DNA of 64,000 nt from JAFMDF01 sp965222705. GTDB lineage: Bacteria > Bacteroidota > Bacteroidia > Chitinophagales > Saprospiraceae. The translations under genes and the position numbers were made by a program. Location of the stretch: NCBI GenBank assembly GCA_965222705.1, contig CBDCUO010000040.1:62001-126000 (forward strand), written 5' to 3'. Positions within the stretch are counted from its first letter, which is position 1, and the number at the start of each line of letters is the position of its first letter. Below the pieces are notes generated by a model. That model did no database searches. It was not told where the DNA came from and saw nothing but the letters and a program-made list of their open reading frames with translations. Shown one piece after another: positions 42,720 through 51,765 of this stretch.

Positions 42720-45700
42720 CTTACTTGCGGTTTATTTGTTTTAGAATATTGCCGACCAGTCAACCACTTCTTTCCTCGTTGTCCCCATTCCTTCCATAAA
42801 GCAAATAATACAGGTACCGTGAACATGGTAATTACTTGTATCGTCATTCCTCCAAAAGAAGGAATGGCCATAGGCACCATGATATCTGCTCCCCGCCCTG
42901 TAGAAGTGAGAATGGGCAATAAGGCTAAAATGGTCGTTGCTGTTGTCATCATGGCTGGACGGACGCGCCGCTTACCGCCTTCGACCACGGCATTTCGAAT
43001 TTCACCAATCGTTTTGGGTGCATTTTTTTTAAAACTATCTTTTAGAAAAGTAGCGACTAACACGCCGTCATCCGTTGCAATGCCAAATAGTGCTAAAAAG
43101 CCCACCCAAACAGCCACACTCAGATTAATATTTTGCACCTGAAACAAGTCCCGCATATTGCGTCCAAACCAGTCAAAATTTAAAAACCAATCTTGTCCAT
43201 ACAACCAAATCATCACGAACCCACCTGCAAAAGCAACAAATACGCCACTGAACACCATCAAGGAGATAACAACAGATCGAAACTGGAAATATAATATCAA
43301 AAAGATAATGGCCAAGGCAACTGGAATAACCAATGCCAACCGGTTGCTCGCCCGCACCTGCTGTTCATAATTGCCTGCAAACTGATAATTGATACCTGCT
43401 GGAACAACCAAATCACCGTCTTCAATTAAAGTTTGTAAATGAGCTTTGGCATTATTCACTACCTCTACTTCTGCATAAGTTTTATCTTTGTCGAACAAGA
43501 CATAACTCACCAAAAACCCGTCTTCGCTTTTAATGGCTTGTGGGCCTTGCTCGTACTTAATTTTTACCAAATCGCCCAGCGGAATTTGCTCTCCTACCTT
43601 GGTTGGCAAATAGATGCGCTTTAAAATATCGGGATCATTGCGCAACTCCCTGGGATAGCGAATGCGAATGGCATAGCGTTCTCTACCTTCTACGGTTTCG
43701 GTCATTTTCATACCGCCAATTGCCGCCTGGATTTGGGTTTGTATTGTGCCAACACTCAGCCCATGCCGAGCAATGGCCACTCGGTCAATCTCAATGAGCA
43801 TATAGGGTTTCCCTACAACGCGCTCTGCAAAAACCGCGGGGGCTTTTACACCTTCTACGGCCCGAAGGTGTTGTTCCAATTTCAAACCAAAAGCTTCTAT
43901 TTCCCTTAAATTCGAGCCTTTAACTTTAATGCCCATGGGTGCGCGCATGCCCGTTTGTAGCATGACCAGTCGGGTTTCGATAGGTTGTAATTTGGGTGCG
44001 GAAGTTACGCCTGGAAATTTTGTCACCTTCACAACTTCATTCCAAATATCATCAGGGCTTCGGATTTCATCCCGCCATTGTCGAAAATACTGTCCATTTT
44101 TATCGGGGATCAAATGCCCCTTTTTATCGGTTTCATATTCTCCTTGTGGATTGACTTTGTAACGCAAGCGGCGTCCATTTTTATCCGTTTTGTATTCCGA
44201 TTTATACAAGATTACATTTTCGTACATATTAATGGGTGCGGGATCAAGCGGGCTTTCTACCCGTCCCAATTTTCCAACTACCGATTCTACTTCGGGAATA
44301 GCGGTAACTGCCATATCCAGCAGGCGCAAGTTTTTAATATTTTCTTCCATGCCAGAATGAGGCATAGAGGTAGGCATCAAAAGAAAGGCCCCCTCATCCA
44401 GCGACGGCATAAATTCTTCCCCAGTATTTTGAAAAATAGTAAAGCCCCAGTAAATTAGCCCAGCTATCAGTAAGAGGAATAAAAATTTTATTTTTAGTAA
44501 AAAGCGAAGAATGGGTTCGTAAAAATAAATAATCAAGTGAAAGCAGCCAATCAGTACGGCAGCGATCATTGCCACAAATAAAAAGTTGCTTAAAACGCTT
44601 TGGCTTACGCCCAAAGGCATCCAGATTTTGGCTAAAAACCAAGTGACCATGCCGGCATAAATGATATTTTTTAACCATTCAAAAATGGTCGCTATCCGTT
44701 TGGAAGCAAAGTCATTTACAAAGCTAATCAACAGACCAGTGCCTGCTACTACCGCTAGTATTGTCCCAATAAGCGGGTAATAAAACCAAGCAACGAATAG
44801 GGCTATCAATAGGAGCAGTACATTGCTAAGGTAGCGTATTGTACCTTTTTTTATTTTTAAACTGAAAAACGAATGGGCTAGGGGCGGAATAATGGTAATA
44901 GCTACAATAATCGAAGCGATTAGTGCGAAGGTTTTAGTAAAAGCCAAGGGCTTAAATAGCTTTCCTTCTGCCGCTTCCATTGTAAAAACAGGTAAAAAAC
45001 TGACAACGGTAGTGGCTACTGCGGTAATAACTGCTCCAGCGACATCCGTGGTCGCTACATATATTTTTTGTAATAAAGATTGTTCATCCTGTGTTATTCC
45101 TTGTCCTTTTTGCACTGCATTCACCATGCTTTCCGTCAGCACAATGCCCATGTCCACCATGGTCCCAATCGCAATCGCAATACCCGATAAAGCCACAATA
45201 TTGGCATCTATTCCAAAGTAGCGCATGGCAATAAAGCACATCAGTACAGCAACAGGCAATGTACCAGAAACCAGTAAGGAGGCTTTCAGATTCAATAGCA
45301 TCAAAATCACGACAATAATCGTAATCAGAATCTCCAATGTAAGTGCTTCCTGCAAAGTCCCAATTGTTTCATTAATCAATTGCGTCCGGTCATAAAAAGG
45401 CACAATTTTTACTTGAGAAACTGTTCCATCGGCCAGTTCTTTTCTCGGCAAGCCTGGCTCTAATTCCTTAATTTTTGCTTTTACATTTTTGATGACTTGT
45501 AGAGGATTAGAGCCATAGCGAGCTACTACCGCACCGCCCACTGCTTCGGCACCCGATTTGTCCAAAGCCCCTCGACGAGTGGCGGGGCCGATATTTACTT
45601 TAGCGATGTTTTTTATTAGAATGGGTACATTATTATTGACCTTGACGACACTTTGCTCTATGTCTTCCAGCTTTTTGATATAGCCTAGTCCGCGGACAAA

Positions 45701-46441
45701 GTACTCTGCCAGATTGATTTCAATGGTTTGCGCTCCGATGTCAATATTGCTGTTCTTAACTGCCTGCATCACTTGATTTAAAGTAATGCCATAAGACTTC
45801 ATGGCTTCCGGGTCCACATCGATTTGGTATTCCTGCACATATCCACCAATAGAAGCTACTTCCGATACACCTGCTGCCGCTGACAGTCCAAAGCGTACAT
45901 AAAAATCCTGAATAGAGCGCAATTCATGTGGGTCCCAACCGCCAGTTGGGTTGCCTTCTTCATCCTGTCCTTCAAGCGTGTACCAGTAAATTTGGCCAAG
46001 GGCAGTCGCGTCGGGACCGAGGGCAGGCTGTACGCCTTCGGGTAATAAATTGGAAGGGAGGGAATTGAGCTTTTCCAAAATGCGGCTTCTGCTCCAATAA
46101 AATTCTATACCATCATCAAAAATGACGTAAATGCTAGAAAAGCCAAACATGGAATTGCTGCGAATACTCTTTACGCCTGGAATTCCCAATAGAGAAGTCG
46201 TCAATGGATAAGTAATCTGGTCTTCTACATCCTGCGGCGAACGTCCCATCCAACGGGTAAAGACGATTTGTTGATTTTCGCCGATATCAGGAATGGCATC
46301 CACCGCAACCGGATCGCGCGGCAGGTTTTTTATGTCAAAATCAAAGGGAGCCGTCATTAAGCCCCAGCCAACAAAAAGTGCCAACAGAAGCCAGGCGACT
46401 AGTTTGTTTTCGAGGAAAAAACGAATAATACTATTGAGCAT
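42716..46441 (-). CDS. cusA: CusA/CzcA-type heavy-metal RND efflux pump with extra membrane insert
   Basis: 1241 aa, about 190 longer than E. coli CusA. VDAIPDIGENQQIVFT near the N-terminus, porter domains, the proton-relay Asp in TMVDMGIVLTE (about 430), PTSMPHSGMEENI (methionine-rich metal path), and TDDGVLVATFL near the end of the second half. An additional hydrophobic stretch of about 100 residues (about 535-640; about four predicted helices) lies between the halves. Hydrophilic insert about 755-790 (DKNGRRLRYKVNPQGEYETD). Exports Cu(I)/Ag(I) or divalent metals across both membranes with CusB and the TolC-type channel. Copper/silver is preferred because copA and HYC_CC_PP are linked. Confidence 0.92.
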   Translation of the reverse strand: MLNSIIRFFLENKLVAWLLLALFVGWGLMTAPFDFDIKNLPRDPVAVDAIPDIGENQQIVFTRWMGRSPQDVEDQITYPLTTSLLGIPGVKSIRSNSMFGFSSIYVIFDDGIEFYWSRSRILEKLNSLPSNLLPEGVQPALGPDATALGQIYWYTLEGQDEEGNPTGGWDPHELRSIQDFYVRFGLSAAAGVSEVASIGGYVQEYQIDVDPEAMKSYGITLNQVMQAVKNSNIDIGAQTIEINLAEYFVRGLGYIKKLEDIEQSVVKVNNNVPILIKNIAKVNIGPATRRGALDKSGAEAVGGAVVARYGSNPLQVIKNVKAKIKELEPGLPRKELADGTVSQVKIVPFYDRTQLINETIGTLQEALTLEILITIIVVILMLLNLKASLLVSGTLPVAVLMCFIAMRYFGIDANIVALSGIAIAIGTMVDMGIVLTESMVNAVQKGQGITQDEQSLLQKIYVATTDVAGAVITAVATTVVSFLPVFTMEAAEGKLFKPLAFTKTFALIASIIVAITIIPPLAHSFFSLKIKKGTIRYLSNVLLLLIALFVAWFYYPLIGTILAVVAGTGLLISFVNDFASKRIATIFEWLKNIIYAGMVTWFLAKIWMPLGVSQSVLSNFLFVAMIAAVLIGCFHLIIYFYEPILRFLLKIKFLFLLLIAGLIYWGFTIFQNTGEEFMPSLDEGAFLLMPTSMPHSGMEENIKNLRLLDMAVTAIPEVESVVGKLGRVESPLDPAPINMYENVILYKSEYKTDKNGRRLRYKVNPQGEYETDKKGHLIPDKNGQYFRQWRDEIRSPDDIWNEVVKVTKFPGVTSAPKLQPIETRLVMLQTGMRAPMGIKVKGSNLREIEAFGLKLEQHLRAVEGVKAPAVFAERVVGKPYMLIEIDRVAIARHGLSVGTIQTQIQAAIGGMKMTETVEGRERYAIRIRYPRELRNDPDILKRIYLPTKVGEQIPLGDLVKIKYEQGPQAIKSEDGFLVSYVLFDKDKTYAEVEVVNNAKAHLQTLIEDGDLVVPAGINYQFAGNYEQQVRASNRLALVIPVALAIIFLILYFQFRSVVISLMVFSGVFVAFAGGFVMIWLYGQDWFLNFDWFGRNMRDLFQVQNINLSVAVWVGFLALFGIATDDGVLVATFLKDSFKKNAPKTIGEIRNAVVEGGKRRVRPAMMTTATTILALLPILTSTGRGADIMVPMAIPSFGGMTIQVITMFTVPVLFALWKEWGQRGKKWLTGRQYSKTNKPQVR

Positions 46442-46551
46442 GATTTTTCTTTAGAATCTTTTTTGGGAAAATGAGTTGGATAGAAAAAGTACATTTTTAC
46501 GCATAGCGATACAGGGCTATCCGCTTCAAATGATTTCCAAAAAAGATATTT

Positions 46552-47001
46552 CTAAAGAAGAAACGTCTGCAGGGCCGTCTGAAAATTGCAGACAATTAGG
46601 GGCGGTTTATAGTTGAGATATTGAGGCGTGGTGGTATCTACAACTGGCAAGTCAATATGGAGAAAAGTAAAAACAGTCGCTATCAGCACAAAGTTATTAA
46701 ATTCCTGAAATTCAATAACTTGTACTTGCTGATCTTGCTCTAGGTGAAAATATTCAGCATTCGTTTTGCAACAATTTTTGTCCTCTTGTTCTCCTTTCTT
46801 ATGCTTCTTTTTGCAGCTTACCCATTTTTGGTGTTTTGGACAATGGGTAGGCATTTTTGCCGCTTCGTGACAGGTGATTGGTTGCACAAAAAGTGCTTGG
46901 CTTTTTAGTTCATTTTGGCAATAATGGCTATTGATAATAAAGCCGGAAGAACTAACAAAAACCAGCAAGGACAGGATAATATGTAGTACTCTTGCTAACA
47001 A
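46552..47001 (-). CDS. HYC_CC_PP-type small membrane protein
   Basis: 149 aa. N-terminal helix or signal (LARVLHIILSLLVFVSSSG), the HYC motif in INSHYCQN, a Cys/His/Lys-rich segment with the CC pair (KNCCKTN), a second hydrophobic helix and the PP motif (LNYKPPLIV). The three motifs identify the Bacteroidota HYC_CC_PP family, of unknown role, often next to metal RND pumps. First gene of the copper operon; the Cys/His content suggests metal binding. Confidence 0.8.
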   Translation of the reverse strand: MLARVLHIILSLLVFVSSSGFIINSHYCQNELKSQALFVQPITCHEAAKMPTHCPKHQKWVSCKKKHKKGEQEDKNCCKTNAEYFHLEQDQQVQVIEFQEFNNFVLIATVFTFLHIDLPVVDTTTPQYLNYKPPLIVCNFQTALQTFLL

Positions 47002-47052
47002 AAGATTTTAAAATTATACTTACAAAATGATCCACTTATTCTTTCACCAGCA

Positions 47053-47081
47053 CAAAGATAACCTTCTTTACTCCTTAACAA
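47053..47081 (-). promoter_or_regulatory. Promoter of the copper/silver efflux operon
   Basis: Minus strand: TTG (47079-47081), 18 nt, TATCTTTG (47053-47060), a full TAnnTTTG match. The first gene starts about 52 nt downstream. No obvious operator is seen, and no regulator gene is adjacent. Confidence 0.65.
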
Positions 47082-47158
47082 CAGTATTTGGTAAAAAAAG
47101 ATTAATCACCTCTCTTAATTGTGATCATACAGTGGGTTGGCAATTCCACTTGAACAGA

Positions 47159-47175
47159 ACGGGTTGACAACCCGT
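47159..47175. repeat. Short palindrome between the copper operon and the PorE-like gene
   Basis: ACGGGTT-GAC-AACCCGT, a 7-bp perfect stem with a 3-nt loop. On the plus strand a T-rich stretch follows, but no plus-strand gene ends here; on the minus strand it lies about 35 nt past the PorE-like gene without a good T-run. Role unclear. Confidence 0.45.
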
Positions 47176-47209
47176 CTTATGTTTTTCCTTTTTTTGGAAA
47201 CGAGCAAGA

Positions 47210-49201
47210 TCAATTCACAATCTTAAAAGTCGTCCGTCGATTAGCTTGATGCTCTTCCTCTGTACAGCGGGAACAGACGCAATCGATCGCATAGGCACTT
47301 TTACCATAGCCTTTTGCATTGAGCCGGCTTGGGTCCACACCAGTATCAATCAAGTAATCCACCGCTGCTTGGGCTCTTTTTTGGGATAAATCCTGATTGT
47401 AGCGAGCATTGCCCCTACAATCAGTATGAGACCCCAGTTCGATTTTTATTGTGGGGTTTTGGACTAAAATGTCTGCCAGTTCATTAAGCGTAGGTTTGGC
47501 ATCATTTCTAATGAAAAATTCATCCAAGTCGTAGTAAATATTTTCCAAAACAATCTCTTTGTCTTTGAAAATTTTATCCAAAACGACCTCCAATTCAAAA
47601 TTAAGTGTAGGATTATCGGGGTCTTTGGCAATGCCTTTAGTAGAAAATTTTTCATCATTATTCAGATAGCCTTCTCGGGTAGCGAAAAACTGATAATCGG
47701 TTTCTTCCATTAATTCTAGCTTGAACAAGCCGTCTTCTCCTACTTGAATTTCCTCTTTTTTATCGCCGATATAAATTTGCACATTGGCTCCATTTAAAGG
47801 CTTTCTACCCAAAATCTTGCTGTTTGGATTGTTTGGATCCTCGTATATTTTTTCTAAAACATAGCCATTCAAGATCATTTTGTAAACAATAGGGGCTTCT
47901 TCTTTAGTTGGATCAGGCAGCGGGGGCGGCGGAGGTACTCGGCGCTCAAACTGATAAATGTCATCCAATCCTTTACTATCATCGCGGGTAGAAGTGAAGT
48001 AGCCTTTATGGATGACTTTTGGATCTATAATGGGCGCCCGATAATCTACGATATATCCAAAATCATCCGCACCTGAATTAATCGGTGCTTTTAAGTTAAA
48101 TACGGGCGTCCAGTCTCCGTTTTTAAATTTATAGGTTCTAAAAATATCCAACCCCCCCATGCCATTGTGAAAGTCAGAAGAAAAATAAAGCGTATCCCCG
48201 TCAATAAAAGGGAAAACCTCATTGCCAATCGTATTAACCGTCCGACTCATCAATTTGGGCACATCCCAACCCTCCAGTGTACGCGTGCTGGTGTAAATAT
48301 CATAGCCTCCCCAACCGTCTGGATGCAAAGCTGCAAAATATAGCGTAGTAGCGTCCGCTGACAGCGCGGGGTGCATATAATTAACGCCTGGTTCAATGAA
48401 GGATAAAACTTGCGGTACGGTCCAGCTATTGCCATCTTTTTTGCTCATCATTAATTTGCAATATGCCGCATTATTTTCATCACCGAAACAACGGGTGAAA
48501 TACATTTCATTAAAATCTCGGCTAAAAGTCACCGACCCCTCATTATTGGGCGTATTAATAGGGGCTTCAAAAGGCGTGACATCATTGGTGTTTAGATCCA
48601 CTATGAATAAATCCATAAAGTCTTTTCCCGTCCAGTTGTATGCTTCTTCTCCCATGCTTTCTGGTCGGTCAGAGGTAAAAACTAAGGCATTGCCTAAATA
48701 AATAGAAGGCGAATAATCCGATGCTCTGGTATTAAAACCCACCCGATCAATTGTGTATTCTTCGTAAGCTCCTTCCTCTAGCCATTTCAGGGCAATTTCG
48801 CAGCCCTGTATTTCTCGGCGATATTCATAGGGGCTGCCGATTTCATTGCCCAGGTCTTTGAAGGCACGAATTGCATCGGTATATTGCTGCGTTCGCTTTA
48901 AAGCATAGGCATACTCTCGCAAAGCATCCACCCCGTAAGCGTTATCATAAGCGGTCAAATACCATTGAATCGCCTCGTCAGACTGATTGGTCAATTTATA
49001 GGATTCGCCAATCAAGAAGGCTAGCTTTCCTTGTTCTACCCGACTTTTGGCGCGCTTATGCTCTCGTTTGAGCATTGGAATGGCGACTTTGTATTGTTTG
49101 CGTTCAAAAGCGGTTGTACCGTCTTTTATTTTTTGGACGTAGGTGCAAGCACTCGTCAGGAACATAACAGAGAGTAAAAAAAGTAAAATTTGCTTTGGCA
49201 T
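47210..49201 (-). CDS. PorE-like OmpA-family lipoprotein (TPR, PD40 propeller, regulatory-like domain, OmpA)
   Basis: 663 aa. Lipobox LTSAC (Cys about 19); TPR helices (about 20-150: GESYKLTNQSDEAIQWY); PD40/WD40-like propeller (about 155-410: LVFTSDRPESMG, MYFTRCFG, LYFSSDFHNGMGGLDIF); a carboxypeptidase-regulatory-like beta domain (about 440-540); and an OmpA peptidoglycan-binding domain (about 555-660: GSHTDCRGN, LSQKRAQAAVDYL). This order is that of PorE, a T9SS component linking the PorP/PorK-type ring to peptidoglycan. The PorP/SprF gene sits 1.3 kb away. Other OmpA/TPR proteins share the layout, so PorE identity is probable, not certain. Confidence 0.82.
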   Translation of the reverse strand: MPKQILLFLLSVMFLTSACTYVQKIKDGTTAFERKQYKVAIPMLKREHKRAKSRVEQGKLAFLIGESYKLTNQSDEAIQWYLTAYDNAYGVDALREYAYALKRTQQYTDAIRAFKDLGNEIGSPYEYRREIQGCEIALKWLEEGAYEEYTIDRVGFNTRASDYSPSIYLGNALVFTSDRPESMGEEAYNWTGKDFMDLFIVDLNTNDVTPFEAPINTPNNEGSVTFSRDFNEMYFTRCFGDENNAAYCKLMMSKKDGNSWTVPQVLSFIEPGVNYMHPALSADATTLYFAALHPDGWGGYDIYTSTRTLEGWDVPKLMSRTVNTIGNEVFPFIDGDTLYFSSDFHNGMGGLDIFRTYKFKNGDWTPVFNLKAPINSGADDFGYIVDYRAPIIDPKVIHKGYFTSTRDDSKGLDDIYQFERRVPPPPPLPDPTKEEAPIVYKMILNGYVLEKIYEDPNNPNSKILGRKPLNGANVQIYIGDKKEEIQVGEDGLFKLELMEETDYQFFATREGYLNNDEKFSTKGIAKDPDNPTLNFELEVVLDKIFKDKEIVLENIYYDLDEFFIRNDAKPTLNELADILVQNPTIKIELGSHTDCRGNARYNQDLSQKRAQAAVDYLIDTGVDPSRLNAKGYGKSAYAIDCVCSRCTEEEHQANRRTTFKIVN

Positions 49202-49369
49202 ATTGGATTTAATTTTCTCGTTTCCTAATTGTGATTTTAATAATGCAAATCAGCACTTGAAATTCTTACCTCAATCTTTGATTTGCCATATAGATAGTGG
49301 TCAGAGTGGTTGAAATGTTGCATATCTAGAAAAACGCCAAGGTAAAGTTAATTGTTGTCACCTAATTTC

Positions 49370-49377
49370 TATATTTG
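49370..49377 (+). promoter_or_regulatory. -7 element upstream of the CPBP protease gene
   Basis: TATATTTG, a full TAnnTTTG match, 37 nt before the ATG. The nearest TTG is 15 nt upstream, shorter than typical spacing. Confidence 0.45.
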
Positions 49378-49413
49378 TCCGGCACTTAGTTTTCTTCGCA
49401 ACCAATCTATAAA

Positions 49414-50340
49414 ATGGAAGAAATCGCAAACCCAGTTCCAGCAAGTCCAGAAGGAAAATCGCTTTTTTTAAAAGGAATAATCATCCTGGCAAAGTTAGTT
49501 GCTTATACTTTAATGCTCATCATAAGCTGTGGCATTTTTATTTCTCTAGCTACTTTTCTAGCACCTGATTTATCTATGGAGGGTATGCAAGCAGATACCA
49601 TAAGCGACTGGAAATCAATGACTACCCTATATGCGGCTTTGCTGGCAGGCACTTTTTTGACCACTTTGTTTTTTAGAAGAATAGTGGATCGAAAATCATT
49701 TGGTACAGTTGGGATGGACACAGAAAAAATGGGAATGAAGTTGCTACTTGGTATTGTCTGGGCATTGGGAATACTGACCATTTCCTTTGCCATTCTCCAT
49801 TTAATCGGCGCCATTTCCGTTACAGATTTACAGTTTGAGTGGGCAGACTTATTAGGGTTTTTGCTATTTTTCCTAATCGCCGCTTTGGTAGAAGAACTAA
49901 TTTTTAGAGGGTATATGACCTCCTTAATGATCGAAAGCTTTCATTTTGTGCCAGCGGTATTGATTTCTTCTTTGGCTTTTGCGCTAGTACATATTCCCAA
50001 CGCCAATTTTACCTGGGTTGGTTTTATGAATATTTTTTTGGGCGGAGTATTAATGGGCATTTTGTTTATAAGGTTTAAAAATTTATACGCTCCGCTCGGT
50101 TTGCACTGGACCTGGAATTATTATCAGGGGAATATACTAGGGTTTGGCGTAAGCGGTCACGAAGTAGAAAGCCTTTTGAGCTTGGAAATGAAGGGCACCG
50201 ATTGGCTGACAGGTGGAGAGTTTGGCTTGGAAGGGTCTATAATAACGACGGGTCTGTTACTTTTGGCAACGATTTGGTTCTTAAAAGAGTGGAAGACATT
50301 CACTAGACAAGATATAGAAAGCAAAGAAATCACAGCTTAG
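49414..50340 (+). CDS. CPBP-family intramembrane metalloprotease
   Basis: 308 aa with about seven to eight hydrophobic helices. Family motifs: EELIFRGY (160-167; Glu-Glu-x3-Arg), FALVHIPN (His about 193) and LGLHWTWNYYQGN (His and Asn). These are the metal-site residues of the CAAX-protease/bacteriocin-processing family. Substrate unknown; members process prenylated or membrane proteins or serve in bacteriocin immunity. Confidence 0.88.
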   Translation: MEEIANPVPASPEGKSLFLKGIIILAKLVAYTLMLIISCGIFISLATFLAPDLSMEGMQADTISDWKSMTTLYAALLAGTFLTTLFFRRIVDRKSFGTVGMDTEKMGMKLLLGIVWALGILTISFAILHLIGAISVTDLQFEWADLLGFLLFFLIAALVEELIFRGYMTSLMIESFHFVPAVLISSLAFALVHIPNANFTWVGFMNIFLGGVLMGILFIRFKNLYAPLGLHWTWNYYQGNILGFGVSGHEVESLLSLEMKGTDWLTGGEFGLEGSIITTGLLLLATIWFLKEWKTFTRQDIESKEITA

Positions 50341-50527
50341 AAGGAGGAATTGGATGCTTCAATGGATGATACCAAATTAGCAGTCCATCCGGCTTTTATG
50401 CAAAATCCTATACATTTTTATTTTTCAATCCCTATCTTTAGATAAAAATTGGTAGTCTTATCGTTATATTTACCCATTAATAGACTGTTATTTGCGAACC
50501 AGTCTAATGATTACTAACCAATAGTTC

Positions 50528-51529
50528 ATGTTGAGGCAACTATTTTTCATCACCTTGCTGTTTTGCTTTTTATTTTTAAATCAAATAAAAGGACAGGATC
50601 CAATATTTAGTCAGTTTTATGCCGCTCCTTTACAATTGAATCCCGCATTTGCTGGCAATACTTATGCACCTTTTGTAACGATTAATTACCGCAATCAATG
50701 GACTGGCTTTAATAATTTTAAAACCTATGTTACCTATGCTGCTTCTTTTAGCCAATTTATAGAAGGCATGAATAGTGGACTCGGCTTAATGGTGCAAGCA
50801 GACGATGCCGGAGACGGGATTTATAAAAATAATCGAATTAGCGCTGTCTATAGTTACAAAATTCAAGTTAATGATGAGTTAGTCGTAAAATTTGGGGTAG
50901 AAGCAGCCGCTATTCAGAATCGCCTGGATTGGGACAAATTGATCTTCCCAGACCAAGTGGACCCCACAGGCGAAACAAACGCTTCTTCCCAGGAAGTACG
51001 ACCGGAAAACCTGACCAAAAATTATTTTGATTTATCTACAGGCATTTTGGTTTATAGCAAACAATTCTATGGTGGATTGACGGTTAAACATATGAATACA
51101 CCCGATGAAAGTATCTTGGGAATTAATGGCAATATTAACAACGGGCTACCTACGCGTTTGTCCATTCATGGAGGGGCCCAAATTGAATTGAGGGCGGGCA
51201 ATAAGCGAACAGCCGGGGCGTTTATATCCCCAAATATGATGTATGTCAAGCAAGGCGATTTTAGCCAGATTAATGCGGGGGCTTATTTGAGCTTTGGTGC
51301 GTTTTTTGCAGGAGGATGGTATAGGCAGGCTTCGTCAAATGGGGATTCGATTATTGGCCTGGCGGGATTTCAAAAAGGAATACTCAAAATAGGGTATAGC
51401 TATGACTTTACGATTTCTGGCTTGGCGGGAGCTGTTGGGAGTACCCACGAATTTTCTTTGATAATTAATTTAGACCAAAACCGGCCCCGACGAACAAATT
51501 ATAACGATTGTTTTGAAATGTTTAGATAG
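50528..51529 (+). CDS. PorP/SprF family type IX secretion membrane protein
   Basis: 333 aa. Signal peptide ends near NQIKGQ, then QDPIFSQFYAAPLQLNPAFAG and TINYRNQWTGF, the typical start of PorP/SprF proteins, followed by an outer-membrane beta-barrel pattern (alternating hydrophobic strands, GAFFAGGWYRQ, ISGLAGAVGSTHEFSL). These proteins help export or anchor T9SS cargo at the outer membrane, often for one partner. Lies between the PorE-like gene and gldJ. Confidence 0.9.
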   Translation: MLRQLFFITLLFCFLFLNQIKGQDPIFSQFYAAPLQLNPAFAGNTYAPFVTINYRNQWTGFNNFKTYVTYAASFSQFIEGMNSGLGLMVQADDAGDGIYKNNRISAVYSYKIQVNDELVVKFGVEAAAIQNRLDWDKLIFPDQVDPTGETNASSQEVRPENLTKNYFDLSTGILVYSKQFYGGLTVKHMNTPDESILGINGNINNGLPTRLSIHGGAQIELRAGNKRTAGAFISPNMMYVKQGDFSQINAGAYLSFGAFFAGGWYRQASSNGDSIIGLAGFQKGILKIGYSYDFTISGLAGAVGSTHEFSLIINLDQNRPRRTNYNDCFEMFR

Positions 51530-51765
51530 TCAAAATCAATGAAACAGGTCTTCAAATAAGCTTAAATATAATTTTTCTTAACCACCCCTTTAATAAGTTC
51601 GGAGCATTTTCCAATTTGAATTTTATCAATACTTTTGCAAACTGTTTTACAAAAATTAGCACCGATTGCATAAGAAAATTTCTTCTATTGCGTTTACCCT
51701 TTTGAGTAGATGAAATTAGTTGGAAAAGTATTTTCATAATAATTAATAAAAATAAAAAAACATCG

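Noticed and set aside
47159..47175. Hairpin as terminator of the PorE-like gene
   Set aside because: No T-run follows on the minus strand; listed only as a palindrome.
51552..51737. 61-codon minus-strand frame between porP and gldJ
   Set aside because: Low-complexity Lys/Phe-rich translation with no family or signal.
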